Assembly (NCBI RefSeq): GCF_003697915.1
Contig: NZ_RCVN01000011.1
Span: 51,452-115,451 of the forward strand
Reading direction: 5' to 3'
Length of the DNA: 64,000 nt
Source of the DNA: Staphylococcus pseudoxylosus
Lineage (GTDB): Bacteria; Bacillota; Bacilli; Staphylococcales; Staphylococcaceae
How positions within the stretch are numbered: position 1 is the stretch's first letter; each line of letters opens with the position of its first letter. Under the pieces are notes generated by a model that made no database searches, was not told where the DNA came from, and worked only from the letters and a program-made list of their open reading frames with translations. Position numbers and translations under genes: made by a program. Shown one piece after another: positions 37,673-46,356 of the stretch.

Positions 37673-38032
37673 TTACTTTTTTTTACAATCAATTGTATCA
37701 AGGAAGCTTAACGCTGCTAAACCTGATAAATCTAAAGCGTGTTTAGCCCCTGCTTTACCATGACCAGCTTCAAAATGTTTATAAGCAGCTACACCTAAAA
37801 CTGAAATTGTTAATAGTGAAGCAACACGAGAAAGTCTTTTACTAGCAAAACTTAATACGAAGAATACTGCACTTAATGCTTCTACTGCACCAGCTAAAGG
37901 TACTGCATTTGAAGGTAAATTAAATACCTCTACAAATGTATCTTTCATTGATTGGTCACCTTTAAGTTTAGGTTTTGCTGCACCATATAATTCTTTAGCT
38001 AATTTTAAATTTGTTAAATAACGTAATATCAT
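37673..38032 (-). CDS. DoxX family membrane protein
   Basis: A 119-residue protein with about four hydrophobic segments and the DoxX-like VPLAGAVEALSAVFFVLSF near 50 followed by RLSRVASLLTISVLGVAAYKHF near 74. AAAGGAG precedes ATG. It starts 14 bp after the LLM oxidoreductase stop, so both are one leftward operon. DoxX proteins are linked to redox and thiol stress in other bacteria; the exact role here is unknown. Confidence 0.8.
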   Translation of the reverse strand: MILRYLTNLKLAKELYGAAKPKLKGDQSMKDTFVEVFNLPSNAVPLAGAVEALSAVFFVLSFASKRLSRVASLLTISVLGVAAYKHFEAGHGKAGAKHALDLSGLAALSFLDTIDCKKK

Positions 38033-38046
38033 TACAAAATCTCCTT

Positions 38047-39099
38047 TTATTTGTTTTCAAAATATTTATCTACAATAGGTTTTACCCGCTCTGCCAACAA
38101 TTTAATTGTGTTAATTGTATTTTCATGTGGCATTGATCCAACAGGGGTATGCAACATAAAGCGAGTAATACCCAAAGCTTCAATCGTTTCAATTATTTTT
38201 TGAGCAACCGTTTCAGGGCTACCTACGTATAGTGCGCCATTAGGTCCGGCTTCTCGCTCAAAACTATTCTCATCATACATTGGCCATCCACGTTCTTTTG
38301 CCAATATATCATGATTTGCCTTAACCGATGGAAAGAACGCTCGCTTTGCCTGTTCATCAGTTTCAGCAATGTATCCCCAAGAATGTGTAGCTATTGGTAG
38401 TTCATTTACATTATGCCCATAAGATTCAGCAATAGATTTATACATATCTATATTTCTTCTAAACCTTTTTGGATCGCCACCTATTATAGCATAAGTTATC
38501 GGTAATCCTAACGCTCCTGCTTTTAAAGAAGATTCAGGTGTACCTCCAGTAGCAATAGTAATAGGTAGTGAACCTCTTTCTGTTCTTGGATAAACACCTA
38601 AATTATGAATTGATGGTCTCATATGACCTTCCCAATTTACAACTTCTTTCTTATTAATTTGCATTAATAACTCAATCTTTTCATTGAAAAGTTCCTCATA
38701 ATTTTTCAAATCATAACCAAATAGTGGAAATGATTCAATAAACGACCCTCTACCTACCATAATTTCTGCACGCCCATTCGAAACTGCATCTAATGTAGAA
38801 AATCTTTCATATACACGTACAGGATCGTCAGAAGAGAGTACAGTTACTGCGCTACTAAGTTTAATATGCTCAGTATTCCTTGCTGCAGCTGCTAACACAG
38901 TGACTGGATCTGATACGGCATAATCAGGTCTATGGTGTTCCCCTAGACCATAAATATCAAGTCCATATTGATCTGCTATTTCAATTTCTTCTATTATATT
39001 ACGAATTCTCTGTGCATTACTTATAGCAGGTTGATAACCATCTTCCATATATATATCACTATTATCAGCAAAAGATGTCAAACCCAATTCAATTTTCAT
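38047..39099 (-). CDS. LLM-class flavin-dependent oxidoreductase
   Basis: A 350-residue luciferase-like monooxygenase-family protein: GLGEHHRPDYAVSDP near 51, SSAVTVLSSDDPVRVYERF near 77, GRAEIMVGRGSFIESFPLFG near 107 and GTPESSLKAGALGLP near 185. It is expected to use reduced FMN or F420-like flavin. The substrate is unknown. It is the first gene of an operon with DoxX. Confidence 0.85.
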   Translation of the reverse strand: MKIELGLTSFADNSDIYMEDGYQPAISNAQRIRNIIEEIEIADQYGLDIYGLGEHHRPDYAVSDPVTVLAAAARNTEHIKLSSAVTVLSSDDPVRVYERFSTLDAVSNGRAEIMVGRGSFIESFPLFGYDLKNYEELFNEKIELLMQINKKEVVNWEGHMRPSIHNLGVYPRTERGSLPITIATGGTPESSLKAGALGLPITYAIIGGDPKRFRRNIDMYKSIAESYGHNVNELPIATHSWGYIAETDEQAKRAFFPSVKANHDILAKERGWPMYDENSFEREAGPNGALYVGSPETVAQKIIETIEALGITRFMLHTPVGSMPHENTINTIKLLAERVKPIVDKYFENK

Positions 39100-39579
39100 T
39101 TATTCACCTCACTAAATAAGTATAATTTTTATACTACTATATTAATATCTTCTTTATAAGGTGTCAATATCGTTGCTTGAATAGTAAATAAAATATTAAT
39201 TTGCTTAATTTAAATAAGATAATTCACTACAATTTGTAAGAGTAATTATTTATATTTTAAATATCAAATACCCCTGTTTTTTAGAGTTTCAAATTTTCTG
39301 TTATTTTACATCGTTGTAATAAAGTGTAGTGCAATGTTACACCGACCAAAACGAAAACGCTATAACAACGCCTTTAAAACGCGCAACACTTATATTTCTT
39401 TTATTACATAAACCGATATATTATTAGAACTAAATTACAAAATGATAACAACCCACACAAACGTAAGTTTTTCTGATAAAGTATTGCTTGTCGTTAAAAC
39501 AGCGAATTAAAAAATTATAAAAATTGTCGTTTAGAGACTGGGATATATTTATTTACAATTCTTAGGAGGATATTTAACA
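39100..39579. other. Long leader of the first SsaA-like gene
   Basis: 480 bp without a gene. It holds three TGT-starting hexamers spaced exactly 10 bp apart (39315, 39325, 39335), an inverted TTACA/TGTAA pair near 39306-39319, and an element at 39454-39495 shared with the other SsaA-like gene. Expected inputs are WalR and other wall-stress regulators. Confidence 0.55.
39454..39495 (+). promoter_or_regulatory. Upstream element shared by both SsaA-like genes, copy 1
   Basis: CACACAAA at 39454 is followed 27 bp later by GTATTGCTTGTCGTT (39481-39495). The same two blocks recur with identical spacing at 44485-44526 before the second SsaA-like gene. It lies about 85-125 bp upstream of the start, so it could be promoter DNA or 5' leader. 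Confidence 0.55.
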
Positions 39580-40323
39580 ATGAAAAAAATCGCTACAGCT
39601 ACAATCGCTACTGCAGGAATCGCTACTTTTGGTTTAGCTCAACACGAAGCAGACGCAGCAGAAAACAATAATGGTGGGTATAATCCAAATGACCCTACTT
39701 CATATAGCTATTCTTATACAATAGATCAACAAGGTAATTACAACTACACTTGGCAAGGTAACTGGAACCCAAGTCAAGCAGACCAAGGTCACTCAAACAG
39801 TGGTTATAGCTACAATAACTACAATAACAATAGTTCATATGCTACAAGCAACACGAACTCGACTCAATCATATACAGCAAACAACCAAGGTACTGGTGGA
39901 AGTGGCGCAGTTTCACACTCAACTTCAAACAGCAATGTTAAAGTTAGTACAACTAGTGCACCATCAAGTTCTTCAAACTCAATTTCAAGTACTTCAGGTT
40001 CTTCAAACAACTTATACACTGCTGGACAATGTACATACTATGTATACGACAAAGTTGGCGGTAAAATCGGTTCTACTTGGGGTAATGCTAACAACTGGGC
40101 TAGCGCAGCAGCAGCTTCAGGTTACACAGTAAACAACAACCCTTCACAAGGTTCAATCTTACAATCTTCAACTGGTGCTATGGGACATGTTGCATACGTT
40201 GAAAATGTTAACAGCGACGGTTCAATCAACGTTTCTGAAATGAACTACGGCCAAGGTGCTGGTGTTGTAACTTCACGTACTATCTCTGCAAGCGAAGCTT
40301 CAGGTTACAATTACATTCACTAA
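39580..40323 (+). CDS. SsaA-like secreted CHAP-domain protein (247 aa)
   Basis: A secreted peptidoglycan amidase/endopeptidase of the staphylococcal SsaA family. A signal peptide covers about residues 1-27 ([22 protein letters not shown]). A Tyr/Asn/Ser-rich low-complexity middle ([18 protein letters not shown]) runs to about 140, then the CHAP domain with [17 protein letters not shown] (catalytic Cys) and [10 protein letters not shown] (catalytic His), ending YNYIH. AGGAGGA precedes ATG. A terminator follows directly. Control by WalKR is known for the family and expected here. Confidence 0.9.
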   Translation: MKKIATATIATAGIATFGLAQHEADAAENNNGGYNPNDPTSYSYSYTIDQQGNYNYTWQGNWNPSQADQGHSNSGYSYNNYNNNSSYATSNTNSTQSYTANNQGTGGSGAVSHSTSNSNVKVSTTSAPSSSSNSISSTSGSSNNLYTAGQCTYYVYDKVGGKIGSTWGNANNWASAAAASGYTVNNNPSQGSILQSSTGAMGHVAYVENVNSDGSINVSEMNYGQGAGVVTSRTISASEASGYNYIH

Positions 40324-40333
40324 TTAGTGATAT

Positions 40334-40374
40334 AAAAAAGACCAAATGCTATTATTAGCATTTGGTCTTTTTTT
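40334..40374 (+). terminator. Terminator of the first SsaA-like gene
   Basis: AAAAGACCAAATGCT pairs with AGCATTTGGTCTTTT and is followed by TTTTT, 11 bases after the stop. Confidence 0.92.
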
Positions 40375-41054
40375 ATATTAACAATTAAGATAGTAACGGC
40401 ACATACTGATTATTGATAATAATATCCACTTAGCAATTATTTAACCAATATCTTACTGTATTTATATTTATGACTTCCTCATTCAAACTTACCTATTAAG
40501 TAAAAGCATGATTTAATCTATGCTGCCGTGATAGAAAGTTATTACTTAAGTGATACACTTAAATGTCATATTGTATTTTCCATAACAACTAAAATCATTC
40601 GCTACATTAATCAATCGATTTTGTCATGTAATATCGCTACAATATACAAAACAAAACCGATTGCACAATAGATAACGGAAGTATATTTAACAATTTTTAC
40701 CTATATTGAAATATTGATGAGTTGCAATGTCTAATAGTAATATCGCTACAATTATTACTATGTATAACAAAACTCCACCTCATTCATAGTTATATATATC
40801 CTATTTATATTTTTTTAAACTTCTAATCTGAAATTTATAAAAGAATATTAGTTAAAAGTGCTATCTTATTAGTATAGTGAAATAGCATTTAATTAGTAAT
40901 GAACTATGCAGCGTAAAGAAAGCGCGAGTATAAGGTAGCGAAACAGAAATACAATTTATTTTAAAAATTTCGTTGTTCTAACTCAACAAAAATCACTAAG
41001 GTCGCAATTGCTAAAAAATCGCCTGAGCTTGATGCACATGCATTTATATTATTT

Positions 41055-41085
41055 AAGCTGGGACAATTAAAAATTTGCCCCAGCC
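41055..41085 (-). terminator. Terminator of the opine dehydrogenase-nhaC operon
   Basis: AGCTGGGACAA and TTGCCCCAGCCT arms form a GGCTGGGAC-type hairpin about 70 bp past the nhaC stop in the leftward direction, followed by T-poor DNA, so efficiency is uncertain. Confidence 0.6.
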
Positions 41086-41154
41086 TCTCTAACATGCTGC
41101 AATTCAATATTAAACATTCTAACCATCTTGATTTAGAATATGTTGTAAAATGCT

Positions 41155-42552
41155 TCATTCTGTAGTTTTTACTTTTTTAATACCGATACCGCTAAAACCA
41201 TAAAATAGTGCAAAAACAATACATAAATAGCATGGAACTGTCCATATAAAGAATTGATCTACAGTTACGCCTAACTGTTGTGTATAATAAATGCCTGATG
41301 TCCCCCAAGGAATTAATGGAATGATCATAGTACCAGAATCTTCAAGTGTTCTAGATAAGTTAGTTCGATCTAGTCCCATTTTATTATACATTTCCATCAA
41401 TAATACACCCACCATAATAATTACGACGGAAGCTACGCCTGCTGCAAGTACCATCATAATACCACCAAGTACTGTAGCTAATATTAACTGACCGACAGAA
41501 TTGATGTTTTTAGAAATTTTATTAAGTATGACATCTAAGCAACCAGATTTTTCAACAATACCAGCAAAAGCATAACCACAAAAAATGGTGACGACAATTT
41601 CAGTCATGCTCATCATACCACCCTGTTCAATCAGGCCAATCGCTCTATCAGTTAATGCTCCATTACTTGATGACACCATCCCTTTATTGAATCCGTCAAA
41701 TGTCGCTTTGAATCCATCAACCACGTTAAACCCATTATTGAATACACCAACAATAATGGCACTTAAACTCGAAATAAGCATTGCTGGTACTGTTGATATT
41801 TTTATCAATAAACATATGATAATAATGATTAATGGCAACCAAACGAAAATATTAATATTATAAATTTGGGATAGTTCATTAAGTAACGCATTAACATTTG
41901 ATGTATTCGTATTACCACCAAATTGTCTTCCAGCAATATACCAAACTATAAGTCCGATAATCGAAGCAGGAACCGTCGTCCATATCATTGCTCGAATATG
42001 CGAAAATATATTCACTTTTGTAACTAATGCTGCTAAATTAGTTGTATCAGACAACGGCGACATTTTATCTCCAAATACTGCCCCTGCAATAATTGCGCCT
42101 GCAGCCATACCTGCTGGAATATGTAATTGTGTAGCAATAGCCATTAATGCAATACCTGCTGTAGATGCTGACCCCCATGCTGTACCAGTTGCTACAGAAG
42201 TAATAGCACAAATAATAAACGCTGATACTAAAAATAAATTAGGATTTAAAAATTCTAAGCCATAGTAAATTAATGCAGGAACTGTTCCTGAAAACATCCA
42301 TGTTCCAACGATAATACCTACTGATAAAATAATGAAAATGGCTGGCATCGCTGTTGCCAAACGATACGTTATACCTTCCTCTAAGTCTTGCCACTTTAAA
42401 CCTACTCGTCTTGCTATCAAAGCTGCGTATGCAGAAGATAGAATCAACAATGCTTGTATCGGAATTTCAAAAACAACAAAACCAGTAATTACGATTACAA
42501 TCATTACTAATATGGTTGAGATTGCCTCTAAAAATGTTGGTTGTCTTTTCAT
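41155..42552 (-). CDS. nhaC: NhaC-family Na+/H+ antiporter-like transporter
   Basis: A 465-residue membrane protein with about 11-12 spans. GTAWGSASTAGIALMAIA near 118, GDKMSPLSDTTNLAA near 160, and SRTLEDSGTMIIPLIPWGTSGIYYTQ near 405 are the NhaC signatures. Relatives exchange Na+ for H+ or, as in MleN, malate for lactate. Start ATG 42552 follows GAGGGGG by six bases. It is 27 bp behind the opine-dehydrogenase-like gene, so a metabolite exchange linked to that enzyme is as plausible as ion homeostasis. Confidence 0.88.
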   Translation of the reverse strand: MKRQPTFLEAISTILVMIVIVITGFVVFEIPIQALLILSSAYAALIARRVGLKWQDLEEGITYRLATAMPAIFIILSVGIIVGTWMFSGTVPALIYYGLEFLNPNLFLVSAFIICAITSVATGTAWGSASTAGIALMAIATQLHIPAGMAAGAIIAGAVFGDKMSPLSDTTNLAALVTKVNIFSHIRAMIWTTVPASIIGLIVWYIAGRQFGGNTNTSNVNALLNELSQIYNINIFVWLPLIIIIICLLIKISTVPAMLISSLSAIIVGVFNNGFNVVDGFKATFDGFNKGMVSSSNGALTDRAIGLIEQGGMMSMTEIVVTIFCGYAFAGIVEKSGCLDVILNKISKNINSVGQLILATVLGGIMMVLAAGVASVVIIMVGVLLMEMYNKMGLDRTNLSRTLEDSGTMIIPLIPWGTSGIYYTQQLGVTVDQFFIWTVPCYLCIVFALFYGFSGIGIKKVKTTE

Positions 42553-42579
42553 ACGCATCCCCCTCATCAATTACTTTAA

Positions 42580-43650
42580 TTAATCAAGTCCTAACTTATC
42601 TTTCCCTAATTCGTCTATCGTCAGTCCTTCTTCAAAGAAATCACGCTCTAGAATAGTTGAAGCAATTACTATGATTGCATCAATATTAGGTGTTGGAACG
42701 TCAATCTCACGTCCAAGACTAGACCACAATACGAGGCCATAGGCAATATCTTCTGTTAGATAACGATTTTTGACATGATTTGGTCCCTTAATTTGTGAAA
42801 ATACTGGACTTGTATTAAACAATCTATTTAATGGTTCATCTTCATCCTGTCTTTCTAAATAACCTCGTTCAATACGTGCTTCCTTTGCCGAAGATAACTC
42901 AAACCCTAATTTACGACCTAATGTAAGACGTTCTAATTCAACCGCATGTAGCAACCTAACTGTATGCTTCGTAATGCCCTCTTCATATAACGCGAATTCA
43001 TCTGAATAATCTATGCGACCTACGTTTAATAATGTTGGACCTGGATGAACTTCAGGGTTACCATTTTCTAAATTAGTTTTCCATAAGCTTTCTTCTTTTA
43101 CAATATATGGATATAGCTTTTCAATTTTATCGAAACAATCACTTAAATAATCTTTATCATAAGTTGAAAAATGCACTTTTCTTACATTCAATGATAGCTC
43201 TACACGAGCTGCTTCAAAATTCACTCGAGTACCGTATGTTAGTGTATTGACTTCTGCGAAATGAGGCATGACATCAATGTGCATATCCTCTAAAACATTC
43301 ATAAACCTTATTGAACCCATAGCTGCTGCAATATTAAAGAAAATCAATTGGTCTTTTTTCACAAAAGGAGCCATAGTATGTGCATAATGTTCAATAAATG
43401 ATGATGGTATAATGACTTGAATGACTTCTGCATCACTCATTACATATTCCATGTCATCACTAATGTCTGTAAATGCTACAAAGCTTTCTTCACCTTCATT
43501 ATTAAAAGTAAATCCACCTTGTTCTAATGCTTTATCAAATTTATTAATAGATTGATTTCGACAATATAACTTCACTTCATGTCCTTTATTAATCATATCT
43601 AATGCTGCTGTTACCGCTCCATTCCCTGAGCCTACGATAGCAATTTTCAT
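42580..43650 (-). CDS. NAD/NADP octopine/nopaline dehydrogenase-family protein
   Basis: A 356-residue protein. The N-terminal Rossmann motif KIAIVGSGNGAVTAALDM is at 2-19 and the C-terminal opine-dehydrogenase catalytic domain includes HPGPTLLNVGRIDYSDEFALY near 210, with the expected His. Opine dehydrogenases reductively join an amino acid to an alpha-keto acid. It is distinct from the staphylopine enzyme CntM, whose cnt neighbours are missing here. Start ATG 43650 lies after GGAAAGAAGG. First gene of an operon with nhaC. Confidence 0.85.
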   Translation of the reverse strand: MKIAIVGSGNGAVTAALDMINKGHEVKLYCRNQSINKFDKALEQGGFTFNNEGEESFVAFTDISDDMEYVMSDAEVIQVIIPSSFIEHYAHTMAPFVKKDQLIFFNIAAAMGSIRFMNVLEDMHIDVMPHFAEVNTLTYGTRVNFEAARVELSLNVRKVHFSTYDKDYLSDCFDKIEKLYPYIVKEESLWKTNLENGNPEVHPGPTLLNVGRIDYSDEFALYEEGITKHTVRLLHAVELERLTLGRKLGFELSSAKEARIERGYLERQDEDEPLNRLFNTSPVFSQIKGPNHVKNRYLTEDIAYGLVLWSSLGREIDVPTPNIDAIIVIASTILERDFFEEGLTIDELGKDKLGLD

Positions 43651-43917
43651 AATCAACCTTCTTTCCAAATTTATTATGTACGATATTAAATCATTACTTT
43701 GAACTATAGCCTAATAAGAAATTAAATAAACACTGGTTTACAACTTAAGTTTATGGTTATAACATAAGTAAGTACCTATAGTGATATTGCTATATTTTAA
43801 CAACTAACGTTATATCAAAATAGGTATATTTTAAAAGTTTTTGAATTATTTTAATTACATACTAAAGTCCACTTAGATTTGATATGATTATATTAAAGCA
43901 AAGGAGGTTTGTTACTT

Positions 43918-44289
43918 ATGACAACACAGTTTGAAGAACAATATTCAAACACATATGGGAATCAAGAGCCAGATGCAGATGCTAGATTAATGGCAACCCT
44001 TATCTATGTATTAAGTTTCTTTACATCTTTAATTGCACCATTAATTATTTGGCTAATCAAACGGGATGAATCGCCGTTTGTAGATAGAGCCGGCAAGAAT
44101 TATTTGAACTTTTTACTTTCATACTTAATTTGGGTAACAGTGGCTACAATCGCTATATTTATTATTATAGGAATTATCATTCTTCCTATACTTGTACTTT
44201 TAAATTTCATTTTCACAATTGTGGCAGCTGTAAAAGCATATAATGGTGAAGATTATTTACCACCTTTATCCATTAGATTCTTCAAATAA
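43918..44289 (+). CDS. DUF4870 domain-containing membrane protein
   Basis: A 123-residue protein with a soluble N-terminus, then ARLMATLIYVLSFFTSLIAPLIIWL at about 23-47 and two further spans, ending in a short basic tail. The IWLIKRDESPFVDRAGKNYLNF segment is the DUF4870 hallmark. Function unknown. I prefer ATG 43918 over the TTG nine bases upstream because AAAGGAGG is at a normal distance. It lies between the divergent opine operon and the second SsaA-like gene, an arrangement kept in S. aureus. Confidence 0.85.
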   Translation: MTTQFEEQYSNTYGNQEPDADARLMATLIYVLSFFTSLIAPLIIWLIKRDESPFVDRAGKNYLNFLLSYLIWVTVATIAIFIIIGIIILPILVLLNFIFTIVAAVKAYNGEDYLPPLSIRFFK

Positions 44290-44415
44290 TTTGAATCACA
44301 ATTTTGTGACTTTTTACAATGAATGTAACAATAAAGTCGGAGTGTACTTTAAATTAATAACAAAAACCTTATAATATCACCGTTTGTGAAATATTACGGC
44401 TCGATACGATTTTGT

Positions 44416-44458
44416 AACCTTACATCTCGTTTATTACAACGATATGTGAGGTTTTTTT
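44416..44458 (+). terminator. Terminator of the DUF4870 gene
   Basis: AACCTTACATCTCGT pairs imperfectly with ACGATATGTGAGGTT and is followed by TTTTTT. Confidence 0.78.
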
Positions 44459-44484
44459 AATTGTTTTACAAAAGCGTAACATTC

Positions 44485-44526
44485 CACACAAAGCTTGATT
44501 CATCTGTTAGAGTATTACTTGTCGTT
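44485..44526 (+). promoter_or_regulatory. Upstream element shared by both SsaA-like genes, copy 2
   Basis: CACACAAA at 44485 and GTATTACTTGTCGTT at 44512-44526 match copy 1 with the same 27-bp offset. It starts about 85-130 bp before the ATG, as in the other gene. Confidence 0.55.
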
Positions 44527-44612
44527 GAAAGCAAAGCGAAAAATAAAATTTAAAGATAAGCATTTAAGCTAAAATATAAACTTTTTAAAATCTCTGGGAG
44601 GATTTATTAATT

Positions 44613-45074
44613 ATGAAAAAATTAGTTACAGCAACAACATTAACAGCAGGTATTGGCGCAGCAATCGTAGGATTAGATCACGGAAGCGAAGCTGATGCAG
44701 CTGAACAAACACAACAAACAAATGAAACTACACAATCAAATCATTCAAGCGCTAACTTATATACAGCAGGACAATGTACTTGGTATGTATTTGACAAAGT
44801 AGGTGGAGGCATTGGTTCTACTTGGGGAAATGCTAATAACTGGGCTTCTGCTGCTTCTTCTGCAGGTTATGCAGTAGATAACAATCCAGAAGCTGGTTCA
44901 ATCTTACAATCAGGTTCAGGCCCAATGGGTCACGTGGCTTACGTTGAAAGTGTGGGTAGTGACGGTTCTGTTACAGTATCAGAAATGAACTATAATGGTG
45001 GACCTTATTCAGTAAGTGAACGTACAATTTCAGCTGGTGAAGCAAGCTCTTATAACTATATCCACGTAAACTAA
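44613..45074 (+). CDS. SsaA-like secreted CHAP-domain protein (153 aa)
   Basis: A short secreted CHAP amidase, paralogous to the 247-residue protein 4.3 kb upstream but without the low-complexity region. The signal peptide covers about residues 1-29 ([19 protein letters not shown]), followed by a Gln/Thr-rich linker, then [18 protein letters not shown] with the catalytic Cys near 54 and [10 protein letters not shown] with His near 109. CHAP domains of the two proteins are about four-fifths identical by eye. GGGAGGA precedes ATG; a strong terminator follows at 45155. Confidence 0.92.
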   Translation: MKKLVTATTLTAGIGAAIVGLDHGSEADAAEQTQQTNETTQSNHSSANLYTAGQCTWYVFDKVGGGIGSTWGNANNWASAASSAGYAVDNNPEAGSILQSGSGPMGHVAYVESVGSDGSVTVSEMNYNGGPYSVSERTISAGEASSYNYIHVN

Positions 45075-45154
45075 TCTATAGTTACAAATTAATAAATATG
45101 GTTATTTACTATAATTAATTTTAATTCAACTTATTTATAGAAAATACCCTATTG

Positions 45155-45191
45155 AGTCCGGAACATAAACATATGTTCCGGACTTTTTTTT
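45155..45191 (+). terminator. Terminator of the second SsaA-like gene
   Basis: AGTCCGGAACAT and ATGTTCCGGACT are perfect 12-bp arms with a 6-base loop, followed by TTTTTTT. Confidence 0.95.
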
Positions 45192-45192
45192 A

Positions 45193-45364
45193 AAGAACTA
45201 CTTTTTTCATTCATGAAAATTAGTAGTTCTTACACATGAGCCTTAAGCTCAGGTGGTCCTTTTATTGAGCTAGTGACTCTTACACATGAGCCTTAGCTCA
45301 GGCGGTCCTTTTATGGAGTTAGTAGTTCTTACACATGAGCATTAAGCTCAGGTGGTCCTTTTAT
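45193..45364. repeat. Cluster of three 45-bp hairpin repeats with a flanking inverted arm
   Basis: Three imperfect copies at 45221-45265, 45271-45314 and 45321-45364 repeat about every 50 bp. Each reads TAGTAGTTCTTACACATGAG, then a short TGAGC-loop-GCTCA hairpin, then GGTGGTCCTTTTAT. AAGAACTACT at 45193-45202 is an exact inverted partner of AGTAGTTCTT in copy 1. The same family, inverted, makes up the array at 63629-64000. Confidence 0.85.
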
Positions 45365-45614
45365 GAAAATCATCAGTGTTTTAAACATTAACTTTAATTC
45401 TATGCTTATTAAATTATTTCAACCTCATAAACCATATTATCCCTTCATTAAATATCCAAATTTGATTTTTCCCCTACCACTTATTTCTGCTCATTTTCAT
45501 TTCATATTATAATTAATCACAAATCACTATAACTTTTGTACAATTGATAACATTGAATTCTTATATATTATTTGAGAAAATAGAATAGTTTAGTGAAAAA
45601 AGGAGGCACAATTT

Positions 45615-45935
45615 ATGCAGTGGTTTAAAGTTATCTTAGCCGGACTAATTGAAATATTATGGGTAACAGGACTAAATGCTGCTGATTCTTTACTTAGTTG
45701 GACTGGTACAATCATCGTGATTATAATTAGTTTCTTCTTAGTTATTTCCGCTTGTAAATACCTTCCTGTTGGGACAGTTTATGCTGTCTTTGTCGGTATT
45801 GGCGCAGTTGGAACTGTAGCAGTAGATATGATCTTTTTGGGTGACCCGTTTAACTTTTTAAAAATCGGATTAATCATTTTGTTAGTTATTGGTATTATTG
45901 GATTAAAATTATCAACTGAGGAGACTGAAAGCTGA
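45615..45935 (+). CDS. SMR-family efflux subunit, YkkC-like
   Basis: A 106-residue four-span small-multidrug-resistance protein with membrane-embedded Glu in AGLIEILWVTGLNAADSLL near 9-27, and PVGTVYAVFVGIGAVGTV near 54. It closely resembles Bacillus YkkC, which works as a heterodimer with YkkD. AAAGGAGG precedes ATG. The stop overlaps the start of the second subunit by one base (TGATG). Known relatives export quaternary amines or guanidinium. Confidence 0.85.
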   Translation: MQWFKVILAGLIEILWVTGLNAADSLLSWTGTIIVIIISFFLVISACKYLPVGTVYAVFVGIGAVGTVAVDMIFLGDPFNFLKIGLIILLVIGIIGLKLSTEETES

Positions 45936-46249
45936 TGGCTTGGTTTATATTATTTATCGCAGGACTATTAGAAGTCATCGGCGTCGTTATTTTAAATGAA
46001 ATTGCACGAACTAAAAAGAAATGGCTAGTCGTACTTTTAGCTGTCGCTTTTATCTGTAGTTTTAGCACGCTTAAAGTAGCAATGAATGATATACCAATGG
46101 GAACTGCTTACGCCATTTGGAGTGGTATTGGTACTGGAGGCGGCACTTTAGTTGGTATGCTCATCTATAATGAATCTAAAAGTATAAAGCGCATTTTCTT
46201 TATCGGCCTCATTATCTTATCCATTGTTGGATTAAAATTAATAAACTAA
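45935..46249 (+). CDS. SMR-family efflux subunit, YkkD-like
   Basis: A 104-residue four-span SMR protein with the conserved Glu in AGLLEVIGVVILNEIA near 10, PMGTAYAIWSGIGTGGGTLVG near 53, and RIFFIGLIILSIVGLK near 86. It pairs with the preceding YkkC-like subunit to make an asymmetric transporter. Start overlaps the upstream stop, indicating translational coupling. Confidence 0.87.
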   Translation: MAWFILFIAGLLEVIGVVILNEIARTKKKWLVVLLAVAFICSFSTLKVAMNDIPMGTAYAIWSGIGTGGGTLVGMLIYNESKSIKRIFFIGLIILSIVGLKLIN

Positions 46250-46356
46250 ATTTTAAAAAATGTAAAACGTTTTCATATTTTTCTATATAATCATTACTTT
46301 TATTTGTTTGACTCAATGAAATTTACTATACTTTGATATAAAGGAAGTGATTATAC

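Larger units (their letters stand above)
40324..41154. other. Large gap with terminators and a short dispersed repeat
   Basis: About 830 bp with no supported gene. It contains the terminator of the upstream gene (40334-40374), the nhaC terminator (41055-41085), and two copies of GTAATATCGCTACAAT (near 40628 and 40737), each followed by an ATACAAAAC or ATAACAAAAC tail. A leftward 65-codon frame at 40961-41158 runs through the terminator and is not a gene. Confidence 0.55.
44290..44612. other. Leader of the second SsaA-like gene
   Basis: 323 bp with a terminator hairpin at 44416-44458 for the DUF4870 gene and the shared element at 44485-44526. TGT-starting hexamers appear at 44305, 44324 and 44343, 19 bp apart. 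No gene. Confidence 0.5.
45075..45614. other. Gap with terminator and hairpin repeats before ykkCD
   Basis: 540 bp without a gene. It contains the terminator at 45155-45191, a palindrome at 45193-45231 and three copies of a 45-bp hairpin repeat at 45221-45364. The promoter of the SMR pair must lie in the AT-rich 45370-45600 part. I looked for a guanidine riboswitch there and did not find its conserved segments. Confidence 0.6.

Noticed and set aside
40961..41158. Leftward 65-codon open frame
   Set aside because: It runs through the nhaC terminator hairpin, lacks a good ribosome site and resembles no protein.
42580..43650. Staphylopine synthase CntM
   Set aside because: The protein is shorter and of the general octopine/nopaline family, and cntK, cntL and the transporter genes are missing.
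45370..45614. Guanidine (ykkC) riboswitch before the SMR pair
   Set aside because: The genes resemble YkkCD, so I looked for the conserved riboswitch segments, but none are present in the AT-rich leader.
46261..46275. cre site before the 2-hydroxyacid dehydrogenase
   Set aside because: The sequence resembles the consensus but has a one-base offset in the second half; I mention it only under the gene.
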